Assembly (NCBI RefSeq): GCF_048569485.1
Contig: NC_134353.1
Location: 67,551,730-67,615,729, forward strand
Direction of reading: 5' to 3'
DNA length: 64,000 nucleotides
Source of the DNA: Anomaloglossus baeobatrachus
Taxonomy: Eukaryota; Chordata; Amphibia; Anura; Aromobatidae
The notes beneath the pieces were generated by a model that searched no databases, was not told the origin of the DNA, and was given only the letters and a program-made list of their open reading frames with translations. Below are positions 20,641 to 31,670 of the stretch, piece after piece (positions within the stretch are counted from its first letter, which is position 1; every line of letters begins with the position of its first letter). A program made the translations under genes and the position numbers.

Positions 20641-21905
20641 TTCCCCTTTGGTTAAACGTAGCTCGTCCCTGAGCTAAAGGACATCAGAGGTTTATTTATT
20701 TATTTTTTTTTAAACTGTGACGTAGAAAAAAGGTAAGACATTTTATTTAAAAATACGTCCCTCATTAGGGAGGCTGGTTACTTAAACGTTACTTAAACTT
20801 TGAGTTCATCTTTCCAACGGTGGAACGCTACCGGTTTCAGTAGTAGTGGAGGCTCAACCTGCTCCATTGCAGCCTCTTCCTGCAACAGTCCAGTCCCAAT
20901 GTCCCGGATCCCATTAACCCGCCACCCAAACAACCTGACCCCCTACAATCCTACTGTGGGTCCGTGACCAGGTTAAGGTTCCGAGCGTTGTAATAGACGA
21001 CTGTGTAGAAGTCCTGAGCAACCTGGTAGCCGTTGCCCCTTGCGCCGGCCCTCACCGGGGCCTCCTGGTGCCGTCTACCAGCACTGCACCATCCAAGGCC
21101 CTGATGGCCTTTTCCCTGGAACAAAGGGTGGAAAAAGGTTCAACAAGGAGGGCACAATCTAATGATAGCAGAACTTTTCCTGTCACCTCCCATCAGGGAC
21201 CCTTTTACCGGTCCCTGACAGCCTCCTCCATTTGAACACTGGAGAACGTTCAACAAAGGTGACAGTCCATATAAACTTTAAAACATGCAGGTTCCGGTCC
21301 CTTTAGCGTTGGGCACCTCCTGGACACACTCTTGCAAAGTGCCCTGGTAAACCACAGCGACGGCAGATAGGCACTACTTCCATGGTATCAACTGAGATCT
21401 CCTCATCTGAAGTGGACTCTGCTTCCATCTCCATGACTTACAATGCCATCTGTGCCCATGATGACAGTATCATCCTACGGCCGTTTCCTCCAAAACGTGG
21501 CACCCATGCAGCTTCTGGGGTACTGGAACCTGAATCACCTTCTTCCATCGCCTCTGGTTCCGAGTCTACGGTAACCGGGTCAATCTGGTCAGGAGCCACG
21601 GATTGATCATCTCTATCAAAAGTCGAGGGGTCTGCTGCTGGTGGTGCGGGCAGCACCTTGGGGTCAGCCGCAGCGGAGGGTGAAGGTGACGGCGGCTGGG
21701 TGCTGGCCTGGAGCGGGAGAGGCTTGGATCCCACAGCCGCATTGACCAGATTAGTGAAATCAACTGGGACTGGGTAACCGCTTACCTGCTCCTCTCGTGG
21801 AACTTCGGTCTCACGGGTTTGCACTGCCGCAGCCATCCTCCGCGTCTCCTTCCGCGGAGCTGCTCCGGGAGCCTCTGCTGAACAACCACGCCTTTCTGCC
21901 ATCTT
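20641..21905 (-). pseudogene. Ty3/Gypsy gag remnant
   Basis: Fossil internal part of a minus-strand Gypsy element. A Pro/Ala/acid-rich gag-like stretch (about 21.44-21.90 kb) is followed by a CCHC zinc-knuckle sequence (CRRCGLPGHFARVC) near 21.31-21.38 kb, then non-coding sequence up to the polypurine tract and the 3' LTR. Pol is absent, so the element is heavily deleted and broken. It abuts the next, oppositely oriented remnant. Confidence 0.65.
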
Positions 21906-21910
21906 GACTC

Positions 21911-23251
21911 TGTGCTGTCCAGGAACGTTATGGCAGAGTCCTGCTGCAACAACTGTCTGTCACCGCAGGAGAGGGGCAGCAGAGGGCCTTACAACGTGAA
22001 ATCCGGGCCCTACTGCAACGGCAGCAAGTGAATTTGTCAGGTGGAGAGATTGGTGGCATGTGAGTGATAGATGTGGTGCCTCCGCGGAGCAAGATGATGA
22101 TCTGGTGTAGAGTGGCAGTGGGGCCCCGTGGACAGGATTACCCGGCAGTGGTGGAACCTCTGCCTTCTGAGCATTGGCCCACAGTGATGGCTGCAAGAGG
22201 GGTGATTGATGTCAAGAAAGGACAGGTGCCCGTGAGAATGATGAACTGCGGGGAGAAAGAGGTCAGGCTCCCCCGCTATGCCACCATTGCTAAACTATTC
22301 ACTGTAGATGCAGATGCCATCCACTCAGCAACCTCCTCCACAACCCCGTCCCAGCCAGGCAGTGACACCCCGTCTAGGCAGCTGGAAGAGTGGTGCTGCG
22401 AGTTACATGTAGGCATAGAATCCACACCCACACATCACAAAGAGGGGGTGTACAGGGTGGTGCAGGAGTATGAACAGGTATTTAGCAAACAACCATTAGA
22501 TTTTGTGAGGATTAAGGGGTTCAGCATAATATCCCCACGGGCATGCACCCACCTATCAAAGAAAGGTACCGGCAAATCCCACCTGCACATTACCAGTGCG
22601 CCAAAGATATGTTGAGGAACATGAAGGAGGCGGGGGTCATTCGTGATAGTTGTCCCTGGGCGGCTCTGTTGGTCCTGGTGAAGAAGAAGGACGGCACAAT
22701 GAGAATGTGTGTGGACTACTGAAAAATTAATCAGATAATGCATAAGGATGCGTACCCTCTCCCTCGCATTGAAGAGTCATTGGCCGCGTTGAAGGCAGCT
22801 AATTATTTCTCTACTCTTGACCTCACTAGTGGCTACTGGCAGGTGGCGGTTGCGGAGGAAGACTGCGAGAAGACTGCGTTCGCTACCACGATGGGACTCT
22901 GCGAGTTTAACAGTATGCCATTTGGGCTGTGCAATGCCCCGGGAACCTTCCAGAGGCTCATGAAATGCTGTTTAAGGCAAGGGGTGCCAACCTGTGTTTT
23001 AGAGGTGGCATCAGGTCTAGGTTTGTTTGGGTGGGAAAGGCAAGAAGGACCCCGTCCCATCCCGTCCCAGTTAATAAAGTTTTTGCAACGTTTAAGTGAA
23101 GTGCCTCCCGTAAGGGAAGAAAAGTAAATATGTAAAAAAGTTTATTATACTTGTAAAATGTTTACCGTTTTCTATTTTTCCAGCATTAAAGCAAAATAAA
23201 CCGGTGGTGGTCGGACAGCCCGTGGACGGTCTGTATTCAACCAAGGGGGAG
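21911..23251 (+). pseudogene. Ty3/Gypsy pol remnant
   Basis: Fossil pol sequence of a second Gypsy element on the plus strand: the protease-RT linker, then the first half of reverse transcriptase (KDAYPLPRIEESL, FSTLDLTSGYWQV, MPFGLCNAPGTFQRLM). After this the sequence jumps to the element's 3' end, a polypurine tract (AAGGGGGAG) and the LTR. RNase H and integrase are absent. The protein is clearly related to the pol at 36.4-40.6 kb. Broken, with large losses and several smaller breaks. Confidence 0.85.
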
Positions 23252-24386
23252 TGTGACGCCCTGGAGAATCCAGGTAGTCACAAATAGGCCCTACATAACA
23301 TCTCTCCCACATTTAGGAACTCCAGCCAACCATTTAAACCCTAGTCACCCCCTTTAGGAACAGATAGACGCACCAGTGGGTGTGGCCAGGCGGTTGGTGC
23401 ACGCCCAACCAGGGGTTTAGACGGCCCAGGGCGAAAAAGTAAAACAGTTTTAGTTTGAAGTTCAAGTTGAGAGGAGCTGGGCTAGGTGTAGTCCAAGCAG
23501 GAGGAGAGAGAACTCAATTTGACAGGTACCAGGGTGGGAGCCCTGGTGCCTTGGCTAGGAGGCTGTGGTCTCCGTCAGCAGGAGACGGGAAGACTGCTCG
23601 GTGGAACCGAAGCGTGCCGGACCAGGGTTGCAGCCCGCCGGTATTGACATGAGGAACCGACCCAGAAACCGTAGCACAAAGGGTGGTACTCGGACCCTGA
23701 AGCCAGAACCGACTGAAGCTGGTTAATTAACCGATTGAGGCCAGGACTAGAGGTTCTGTCCCACCCAAAGTCCCTCATAGAAGACAACAGCCCACCGATA
23801 GGGGATAAGCGGTCACCGCCAAGGTCCAGAGATCCCACGGGCCAGCATCTGCGGGCACGGCTCCTTAGGCCACATCCAGCCGGGAGCGGACTCCTACATT
23901 ACACACGGGGAAGTCAGACACACAGAAAACAGTGCAGGAGAAGGATAGAGACCACCAGCCGGGTGTGGGACCCGAGTACATCCGGCTGCGGCACCGGCCA
24001 CCACCACCTTGGTTTACCAGAGACTTGTGTGTTATTTGCCAACAGTGAGTACACTGACATCCCCTGCGGCCGACACTCTCCCTGCATCCGAGCCATCGGG
24101 TCCCGGGGCCATCATCCCTGCCTACGGAGGGGTTAACAGCCCGCTGCACAACATCTCCCCCAGGTGTCCCACAACAGCAGTGGTGGTGTCCCACAACAGC
24201 AGTGGTGGTGTCCCACTTCACCACACACCGTGAGTGGCGTCACAAACTCATAACGTACATATACGTCCCCAATCCACAACCCCTTTTAGTTGAAGTGAAC
24301 ACAAGACCCCCGGATCCGGAGACCCTCGAGCCACCCACAGAAGGCCCGGATCCGAGCAGCGCCGGCTGCTGGCACGGGGCGGCACA
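23252..24386 (+). repeat. Gypsy 3' LTR of plus-strand remnant
   Basis: Starts TGTGACGCCCTGGAGAATCC immediately after the polypurine tract and ends GGGGCGGCACA. It contains the shared box GAGTGGCGTCACAAAC near 24232-24247, about 140 bp from the 3' end. No 5' LTR partner is present. Confidence 0.75.
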
Positions 24387-24751
24387 CGAGTCAAAAGCAG
24401 GAGACAGGTGTGCCGAAGAAAATCGCGCTGGATACAGGTGAATATAGTATATTTCAAAGACGTGTTTTCTCCGGTACATCTCATACATATGCAAACACAG
24501 ATGTCACACGCGTGACACACGTATGACCATACAGATATGTGTGGCATGTACCTGATTAAACACGGACGTCTAAAAGACGCCTAATTTCCAGAGGCATAGA
24601 AGGAGTGTATTTCACTCACGGGGTGATAACTTATAGATTGATGGGGTCCGACCGCTGGGAGCTACACCAATCACTAGAACAAGGCACTGTGATCCCTGTT
24701 AGAAGGAGCTGCTGTGGTCTATTCATTCCCTGTGGGGCTGCCGAGTGCTGC
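24387..24751. other. Repeat-like DNA without recognised ends
   Basis: Contains the phrase GATGGGGTCCGACCGCTGGG, which resembles a dispersed frog repeat (recollection). It is interrupted by the solo LTR at 24752. No coding signal. Confidence 0.4.
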
Positions 24752-25916
24752 TGTACCGCCCCCATGCCAGCGGCCGAGCCGCTTGGATCCGGAACCACGG
24801 TGGCTTGAGGTGTCTCCGGACTCGGGGGTTCGCGCGGACACTCGAAGTTAAGAAGAGGGTGTATATACAATGGAGTTAGAAGTTCATGACACCACCCACG
24901 GTGCGTGGTAATGTGGGAGACCACCACTGCTGTTTTTGAGCCCTGTGGCGATGGTGTAGCAGTAAGATGTTTAACCCCTCCGTGGGTAGGGGGTTTATGT
25001 CCCGGGGCCCGTTGGGAGTTGGTGACAGGGTGCCATTTGGGAGAGGAAAGGAGTTTTTCAGTGTACTCACTCAGTCCAAGAATACTGACACCGACAGCTT
25101 GTAAACCAGAAGTCTGAGCACCACTGTAGCAGGGAGGGAGCTCACGTGGATCTGTGTCCTTGGTGTTGCTTGGTAGCCTGTGGCCTTTTCCGTGGCACCT
25201 TCTCTCTATTGGACCCTCAAGTTTGGAACTATTCGGGTCCCGTATGGCTAACGGAGTGAGCTTGCTCTCAGGGTTCACGTGTAGGATTTCTTTGGACTGT
25301 AGTTTAAGAAAGTCCTATCCCATCGGTGCGCTATTACCCCTATTTTGGAGCGGGTTGGGGATGAATCTTGAAGTCTTCACCCCATCGGGTAAATTACTGG
25401 GACACGTGAAGCAACTTCCTGGCCAAGGGTCCACATACCCCGTTGTGCCCTGGCCCCTGCCCGGAGATGGCGCAAGGCCGCCAGCTGCCTCCCTCAGCAG
25501 TCCGTGTTCCTTGACACGATCCCCTGCAACCGTGGTTCAAGCTCCTACCAGGCCCAGACCAACGTCTGCTACCTAGTACTGAGGAGCCCTGCTTCTGTCC
25601 TCCAACCAAACTCCCGTGACCTCTCTCCTTGAGAGTCACCGCACAACTCCTGTGACCTCTCCTCTTGAGAGTCACTGCTCGACTCTTTCACTCTGTCACT
25701 TTCCCCTACCAACCCCCCATGTGGGCGGCCCTATTTCCTTCAGGCCCCCCAATGGTGTGTCTGGTGGGTATAGTGCAAAGTGTTCCTAGGAGTTTTACTG
25801 GCTAAGCTCTTAGCAACACCAAAGGACCAGAATCCGTAACCAAGGAGGAGCGGATACTGTGCAGAAGGGCAGATTGCACAATACCCTGTGACAACCTGAC
25901 AGGCCAGGGCGTCACA
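24752..25916 (-). mobile_element. Solo LTR, Gypsy TGTGACGCC family
   Basis: On the minus strand it runs TGTGACGCCCTGGCCTGTC to CATGGGGGCGGTACA. The 4-bp target duplication is CTGC (24748-24751 and 25917-25920). It is a single LTR with no internal region, the usual product of LTR-LTR recombination. Of the same family as 19526-20640. Confidence 0.85.
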
Positions 25917-25920
25917 CTGC

Positions 25921-26316
25921 ACTTGGCTTTTTCTAGCAACCCCTTGGTTAATAAATGAAGCAGGGGTCCGGCCTGCTGTGCAATCTTGTATGGGGATAAG
26001 AATTCCCTGCTTTGCATCGGAAGTCGACCTTCGGACCCATCCACTCTAATCGTCCTAACATCGCAGCTACTTCAAGGCCTGGAACTGCAGCCTTTCCTAC
26101 ACCTTACCGCCCTGCCTGGTGTTAGCGGGACTCTCCTCCTCTTTTCCACAGCTTTGGGGCTCCAGGAGTGAGTGGCCCCTGTGCTTTGCTGCAAGGGGGA
26201 TTCCTGCGGAGCTGCCTTCCGGCACGACAGAGGCCTGTGACCATGTAGCCCACACCCAACCACACTCATACCACTCCCAACAGGCCCCCTCATTCTAAAC
26301 CTCTAAACTGAATACA
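25921..26316. other. Unassigned DNA
   Basis: Low-copy-looking sequence between the solo LTR and the Tc1 element. No gene, RNA or repeat end recognised. It continues to the right of the Tc1 insertion at 27971. Confidence 0.4.
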
Positions 26317-26318
26317 TA

Positions 26319-27968
26319 CAGTCAGGGCCAGAAATATTTGGACAGTGACACAAGTTTTGTTATTTTAGCTGTTTACAAAAGCATGTTCAGAAATACAATT
26401 ATATATATAATATGGGCTGAAAGTGCACACTCCCAGCTGCAATATGAGAGTTTTCACATCCAAATCGGAGAAAGGGTTTAGGAATCATAGCTCTGTAATG
26501 CATAGCCTCCTCTTTTTCAAGGGACCAAAAGTAATTGGACAAGGGACTCTAAGGGCTGCAATTAACTCTGAAGGCGTCTCCCTCGTTAACCTGTAATCAA
26601 TGAAGTAGTTAAAAGGTCTGGGGTTGATTACAGGTGTGTGGTTTTGCATTTGGAAGCTGTTGCTGTGACCAGACAACATGCGGTCTAAGGAACTCTCAAT
26701 TGAGGTGAAGCAGAACATCCTGAGGCTGAAAAAAAAGAAAAAATCCATCAGAGAGATAGCAGACATGCTTGGAGTAGCAAAATCAACAGTCGGGTACATT
26801 CTGAGAAAAAAGGAATTGACTGGTGAGCTTGGGAACTCAAAAAGGCCTGGGCGTCCACGGATGACAACAGTGGTGGATGATCGCCGCATACTTTCTTTGG
26901 TGAAGAAGAACCCGTTCACAACATCAACTGAAGTCCAGAACACTCTCAGTGAAGTAGGTGTATCTGTCTCTAAGTCAACAGTAAAGAGAAGACTCCATGA
27001 AAGTAAATACAAAGGGTTCACATCTAGATGCAAACCATTCATCAATTCCAAAAATAGACAGGCCAGAGTTACATTTGCTGAAAAACACCTCATGAAGCCA
27101 GCTCAGTTCTGGAAAAGTATTCTATGGACAGATGAGACAAAGATCAACCTGTACCAGAATGATGGGAAGAAAAAAGTTTGGAGAAGAAAGGGAACGGCAC
27201 ATGATCCAAGGCACACCACATCCTCTGTAAAACATGGTGGAGCAACGTGATGGCATGGGCATGCATGGCTTTCAATGGCACTGGGTCACTTGTGTTTATT
27301 GATGACACAACAGCAGACAAGAGTAGCCGGATGAATTCTGAAGTGTACCGGGATATACTTTCAGCCCAGATTCAGCCAAATGCCGCAAAGTTGATCAGAC
27401 GGCGCTTCATAGTACAGATGGACAATGACCCCAAGCATACAGCCAAAGCTACCCAGGAGTTCATGAGTGCAAAAAAGTGGAACATTCTGCAATGGCCAAG
27501 TCAATCACCAGATCTTAACCCAATTGAGCATGCATTTCACTTGCTCAAATCCAGACTTAAGATGGAAAGACCCACAAACAAGCAAGACCCGAAGGCTGCG
27601 GCTGTAAAGGCCTGTCAAAGCATTAAGAATGAGGAAACCCAGCGTTTGGTGATGTCCATGGGTTCCAGACTTAAGGCAGTGATTGCCTCCAAAGGATTCG
27701 CAACAAAATATTGAAAATAAAAATATTTTGTTTGGGTTTGGTTTATTTGTCCAATTACTTTTGACCTCCTAAAATGTGGAGTGTTTGTAAAGAAATGTGA
27801 CAATTCCTACAATTTCTATCAGATATTTTTGTTCAAACCTTCAAATTAAACGTTACAATCTGCACTTGAATTCTGTTGTAGAGATTTCATTTCAAATCCA
27901 ATGTGGTGGCATGCAGAGCCCAACTCGCGAAAATTGTGTCACTGTCCAAATATTTCTGGACCTAACTG
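26319..27968 (+). mobile_element. Tc1-like DNA transposon, nearly complete
   Basis: A 1650-bp element between TA dinucleotides (26317-26318, 27969-27970). The terminal inverted repeats match over ~38 bp (CAGTCAGGGCCAGAAATATT on the left; complement on the right). Inner direct-repeat-like copies of the phrase AAAGTAATTGGACAA lie near 26528 and (complement) 27748, as in IR/DR-type Tc1 elements. It contains one transposase gene with a single frameshift. The good match of the ends suggests fairly recent insertion. Confidence 0.9.
26678..27714 (+). pseudogene. Tc1 transposase, one frameshift
   Basis: A DD34E-type transposase of about 345 residues in two frames. The N-terminal paired-like DNA-binding region has two helix-turn-helix units (IREIADMLGVAKSTVGYIL near 27-45; VSVSKSTVKRRL near 97-108) separated by a GRPR hook (KRPGRPRM). 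The catalytic domain has ILWTDETK (first Asp), MDNDPKHTA (second Asp) and SPDLNPIEHAF (Glu). The frame shifts at about 27241, inside the KHGGG block, consistent with loss of one G. Downstream the frame is open to the normal terminus (SKGFATKY). This copy is probably inactive, but the rest is close to a consensus. Confidence 0.9.
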
Positions 27969-27970
27969 TA

Positions 27971-28434
27971 CTGGGGCAGGGAACCCTCACCTTGGTAAAG
28001 CCCCCACATACATCATCTTCAACTCTGCTGTGCCCCTAGCTGCGCTCCTCCATTTGTCTAATCCTCAGATGCCCTGTTCAGATAGGGAATTACAAGAGAC
28101 CCTTTACAGCCTCTCATCAACAACCCCCAAATATAAACACCTGGGGGCCTTTTCTACACTGATATAGCATAAGTTTACAGCACATTGTTGGAACCTCCTT
28201 TTAAGGCTTTGCTGACATCTAGTGGCCACCCATTGTAACTACAAAAAAAAAAGCAACAAAAGGAGGAATAACATTTCCTCCAAAATGTCAGAAATTACTT
28301 ACAGCAACAAGAGGGCAGTATATATAGATTTATAATATATCAGTGTAGTGACCCACAAGACATGAGGACCCTTGACGTTGGGTTGTGGGCATCCATATTC
28401 TGGACAAAATATCAACTAATACCTCATAAATATT
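27971..28434. other. Unassigned DNA
   Basis: Continuation of the sequence split by the Tc1 insertion. It includes an A-run at 28242-28252 and no recognisable gene. Confidence 0.4.
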
Positions 28435-28645
28435 TTAGGCTAAGTTCACATTTCCGTTGTTTTGCATCAGTCACATGCGTTGCTTGACACATGTGACTGA
28501 TGCGTTGTACAACGGATGACAACGGTGACAAAGAAAATAATTTCTTTGTCGGACTCCGTTGTGTGCGGGGGGCGGAGTTCGGGGGGCGGAGTTCAGGGGG
28601 CGGAGCTGAGGACGTCAGTGCCGCGGTCTGCATGGCTGGGGACAG

Positions 28646-28684
<39 letters not shown>
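28646..28684. repeat. (GT)n microsatellite
   Basis: About 19 GT units. A second, shorter run is at 28808-28842. Both lie inside the Harbinger-type element beside GGGGCGGAG repeats. Confidence 0.95.
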
Positions 28685-28686
<2 letters not shown>

Positions 28687-29245
28687 TACATGCGTTTGTA
28701 CATGCGGAGTGCGGGAGGGGGCGGAGCATGAGGGGGCGGAGCCAAGCGGGGCCGTGGAGCTGAGGACGTCAGTGCCGCGGGGACTGCAGGGCTGGGGACA
28801 AGTGAATGTGTGTGTGTGTGTGTGTGTGTATGTGTGTGTGTACACATGCGGAGTGCGGGAGGGGGCGGAGCCGAGTGGTGAAGTGTCGGCCTCCTTGCAC
28901 ACTGTATCCAGGGTAAATATCGGGTAACTAGAAGCAAACCACTTTTTGCTTGGTTACCCGATATTTATCTTGGTTACCAGCATACACCGCTTAGCGCGGG
29001 CTCCCTGCACCCGTAACCACTGTAAATATCGGGTAACTAACCAAAGCACATTGCTTGGTTACCCGATGTTTATCCTGGTTACGGGGGCGGGGAGTCAGAG
29101 AGCGCATGCGCAGCGAAATCCTACGGATCACGCTGCTCAAAAAACGTTACAGGCTGCGTTGCTCCCGCCCGGCGGTCAGTTAAAAAACGACTGACCGCGA
29201 CGCAGCGGATGCAATGCAGCATCATCAGTCACAAACCGTCACTAA

Positions 29246-29467
29246 GGCCGGTTTCACACATCCGGCTTTTTGCCGTTTTGCCGGATGCGGCGCTCTCCCG
29301 TACAGTTAATACAGTACAGTGACAGCGCAACAAGCGCCGGTCGCATGCTGTCATGTGACCGGCGCATGTGACCCGGAAGTTACAGCGCTGTCATTGTACT
29401 GTATTAACTGTACGGGAGAGCGCCGCATCCGGCAAAACGGCAAAAAGCCGGATGTGTGAAACCGGCC
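29246..29467. mobile_element. Palindromic MITE with near-perfect arms, nested
   Basis: TAA on both sides (29243-29245, 29468-29470). The arms run GGCCGGTTTCACACATCCGG inward for more than 80 bp and match their complement by eye without mismatch; only ~50 bp around CGCATGCTGTCATGTGACC remain as a loop. The near-identity of the arms indicates a young insertion or active arm correction. It sits inside the 28438-29582 element. Confidence 0.85.
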
Positions 29468-29585
29468 TAATAGAAGCCTATGGGGAAAAACAGGATTCCT
29501 GCAAAATATTTTGCAGGATGCCGTAATTCCTCAAGGCTACGGATTGTGACTGATGCAAAACAACGGAAGTGTGAACTTAGCCTTA

Positions 29586-29808
29586 GGGCTCACTCACACT
29601 TGCGCTATTTTGACGCAAACGGAATCCGTCACTAATGTAGTACAGTTCATTTATTTACAGTGGAAGCGCGACACCATGTGGACACAAGCGGGTACTGCAT
29701 GACACACACGCGCGCCATATTAACGCGCTTCCAATGTAAATAAATGAACTGTACTACATTACTGACAGATTGCGTTTGCGTCAAAATAGCGCAAGTGTGA
29801 AACTAGCC
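29586..29808. mobile_element. Palindromic MITE, 223 bp
   Basis: The arms begin GGGCTCACTCACACTTGCGC and pair with GCGCAAGTGTGAAACTAGCC, continuing through ATGTAGTACAGTTCATTTAT. TTA lies on both sides (29583-29585, 29809-29811). The left TTA is also the right TTA of the preceding element, so the two stand back to back. Confidence 0.8.
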
Positions 29809-29811
29809 TTA

Positions 29812-30005
29812 TATACATTTTTCTGCACATTATATTTTTATACAGGATGCAGCCAGGCCCATTAATGTAGGCCTTGTAAAGTGGGGTCTCCGTTGCTGTG
29901 TGGTGCACTTATATAGTGCTGGGCAGCCCACCTAGTCTACTAGTATGGGCGTCCTCAATAGGCTGCTAGCCAGATACTGTGCACATAGCAATCACGCCCT
30001 CCATG

Positions 30006-30072
<67 letters not shown>

Positions 30073-30302
30073 CCATCAGTGTTTTTGCACCTGTTGCCTC
30101 CATCTTTATTGGAGGCTTTGCGGCATCCTGTCAGTGCATTAGATTCTTTGGCCTGGGCAGGTTGGCACTGCTGCCCTCTTGTTGCTGTAAGTAACCATTG
30201 TAACTTCACCACTAATTACAGAAGCCCCTGTCTACACTTCAGATTTCTACTCGGACAAATTAACATCATATTGCAACCTCACTGCCTGGGTTTAACGAAC
30301 TC
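29812..30302. other. Unassigned DNA with microsatellite
   Basis: Non-coding. It contains a (GT)n run of about 30 units at 30008-30067; nothing else recognised. Confidence 0.5.
30008..30067. repeat. (GT)n microsatellite, ~30 units
   Basis: An uninterrupted GT run. Confidence 0.97.
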
Positions 30303-30305
30303 TAA

Positions 30306-30755
30306 GGCAGCTTTCACACATCCGTTTTTTGCAGTGCGGCTCAATCTGGCTCAAAAACCTATGCAACGGATGCGGCAAAAAAACCCAGATCCGTTGCATA
30401 AATTTTTCCATGCGGCCCGTCCGGTTTTTGACGGATGCGGCTTGATACTGAGCATGCGCAGTGCAAAAAAACGCATCCGGCGTCCATAGGCCTGCATCGT
30501 GAATCGTGCTGCATCGCGCTGGATCTGGCGCAATGCGGTTTTTTCGCCGCACCAAAAAACGTGCCAGGCAACGTTCCATCTGGCCGCCGCATGGGCTAAA
30601 TATGCCGCATCCGGCAAAAAACGGACACAACGCAAGGCCATGCGGCACAATACGGCGCTAATGCAAGTCTATGCGGGAAAAAAACGCAACCTGCGTTTTT
30701 TCTGCAGAGCGCCGTATTGTGCCGCACTGCAAAAACCGGATGTGTGAAAGCAGCC
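30306..30755. mobile_element. Palindromic MITE-like element, 450 bp
   Basis: The ends are GGCAGCTTTCACACATCCGT and the complement of CCGGATGTGTGAAAGCAGCC. TAA precedes it on the left; the right flank is TGA, so the duplication has changed or is only partial. The interior is made of imperfect inverted pieces around GCCGCATCCG and CAAAAAACG. It belongs to the same broad GG...TTTCACAC class as 29246-29467. Confidence 0.7.
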
Positions 30756-30844
30756 TGACTTGAACCCATTACTGCTAATTTTAAAGGGCTAAAGCCTGGG
30801 TTTTCTGTGATGACTTAACGTTCTCTTTTCCCTGCCTAGTAAAG

Positions 30845-31670
30845 TGTGCCGCCCCTGCAGCGGCTGAACCGCTCGGATCCGGGGGTGGTTACTCGTGGCT
30901 CGAGGGTCTCCGGACCCGGGGGCTCGGGGCCACTCTCTAGTGTAAAAAGGGAGATTATTTACAGGGGAGATCTAGTTTGTGACGCCACCCGTGGTGTGCG
31001 GTAATGGGAACTACCGTCGCTGCCAATGAGAATGCCCGGGGGGAGATGGAAGGGGGTCAGCCAGATGATGTTTCCCTCCACGGGTAGAGAAGGCCCCGGG
31101 ACTGTGAATGGTGGTGTGCAGGGGAGCGCAGACTTGCTGGAAGCAGGGGATGACCATGTACTCACTCAGACAACGTCAGTGATGAAAGCAGACTCTGACA
31201 ACAAGGTAAACCAAGTTTCTGGGTGCCGCTGTCCTCTTGGGGGAGCCCGTCCAGTATCCGTCCCCTGCAGCACTGCCTGATGGTCCAGAGCCTGCCTCCG
31301 TGCACACTTTTAGAAGTGTCCAAGTGGCCCGCAAGCATAAAGCTGTCCGGGCCCCACTCCCTACTATTGATAGAAGAGGAGCTTACTCTCAAGGGCTCAC
31401 GCTTCGGATTTCTGTGGGCTGCTTGAATTTGAAAGCCCTATCCCCCTCATTGCACAACTTCCCCTGATCTCTGAGCTTCGTGGGGACAGTCCATAAATTC
31501 ACTATCCTCCACCTGGTAATTGCCGGGTTGCTTGAATCTACTCCCCGACCTAGAGTCCAGTACACTGCCGTGCTTTCGGTCCCGGACCAGCTATTGTACT
31601 ACAGCTGCTGACCGTCCTACAAGACTAGGTCCTGGCACCCAGTACCCAGATCGCGCTATTCCCTTCATTA
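30845..31670 (-). repeat. Truncated Gypsy LTR, TGTGACGCC family
   Basis: On the minus strand this is the 3' three quarters of an LTR, ending GCAGGGGCGGCACA. It holds the shared box GGGTGGCGTCACAAAC (complement at about 30977-30992). The 5' part is replaced by unrelated repeat DNA near 31670. Confidence 0.65.

Larger units (their letters stand above)
28438..29582. mobile_element. TTA-flanked MITE-like element (Harbinger type), 1.15 kb
   Basis: TTA at 28435-28437 and 29583-29585. The inverted ends are GGCTAAGTTCACATTTCCGT on the left and the complement of GGAAGTGTGAACTTAGCC on the right, with an inner stem CATCAGTCAC/GTGACTGATG. The inside carries two (GT)n runs, GGGGCGGAG repeats, two hairpins around GGTAACTA...GGTTACCCGATATTTA, and a complete second MITE at 29246. 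TWA duplication and GGC termini point to PIF/Harbinger; no transposase is present. Confidence 0.7.

Noticed and set aside
28424-28937. Frames of Val-Cys or Thr-His repeats
   Set aside because: Translations of the (GT)n runs.
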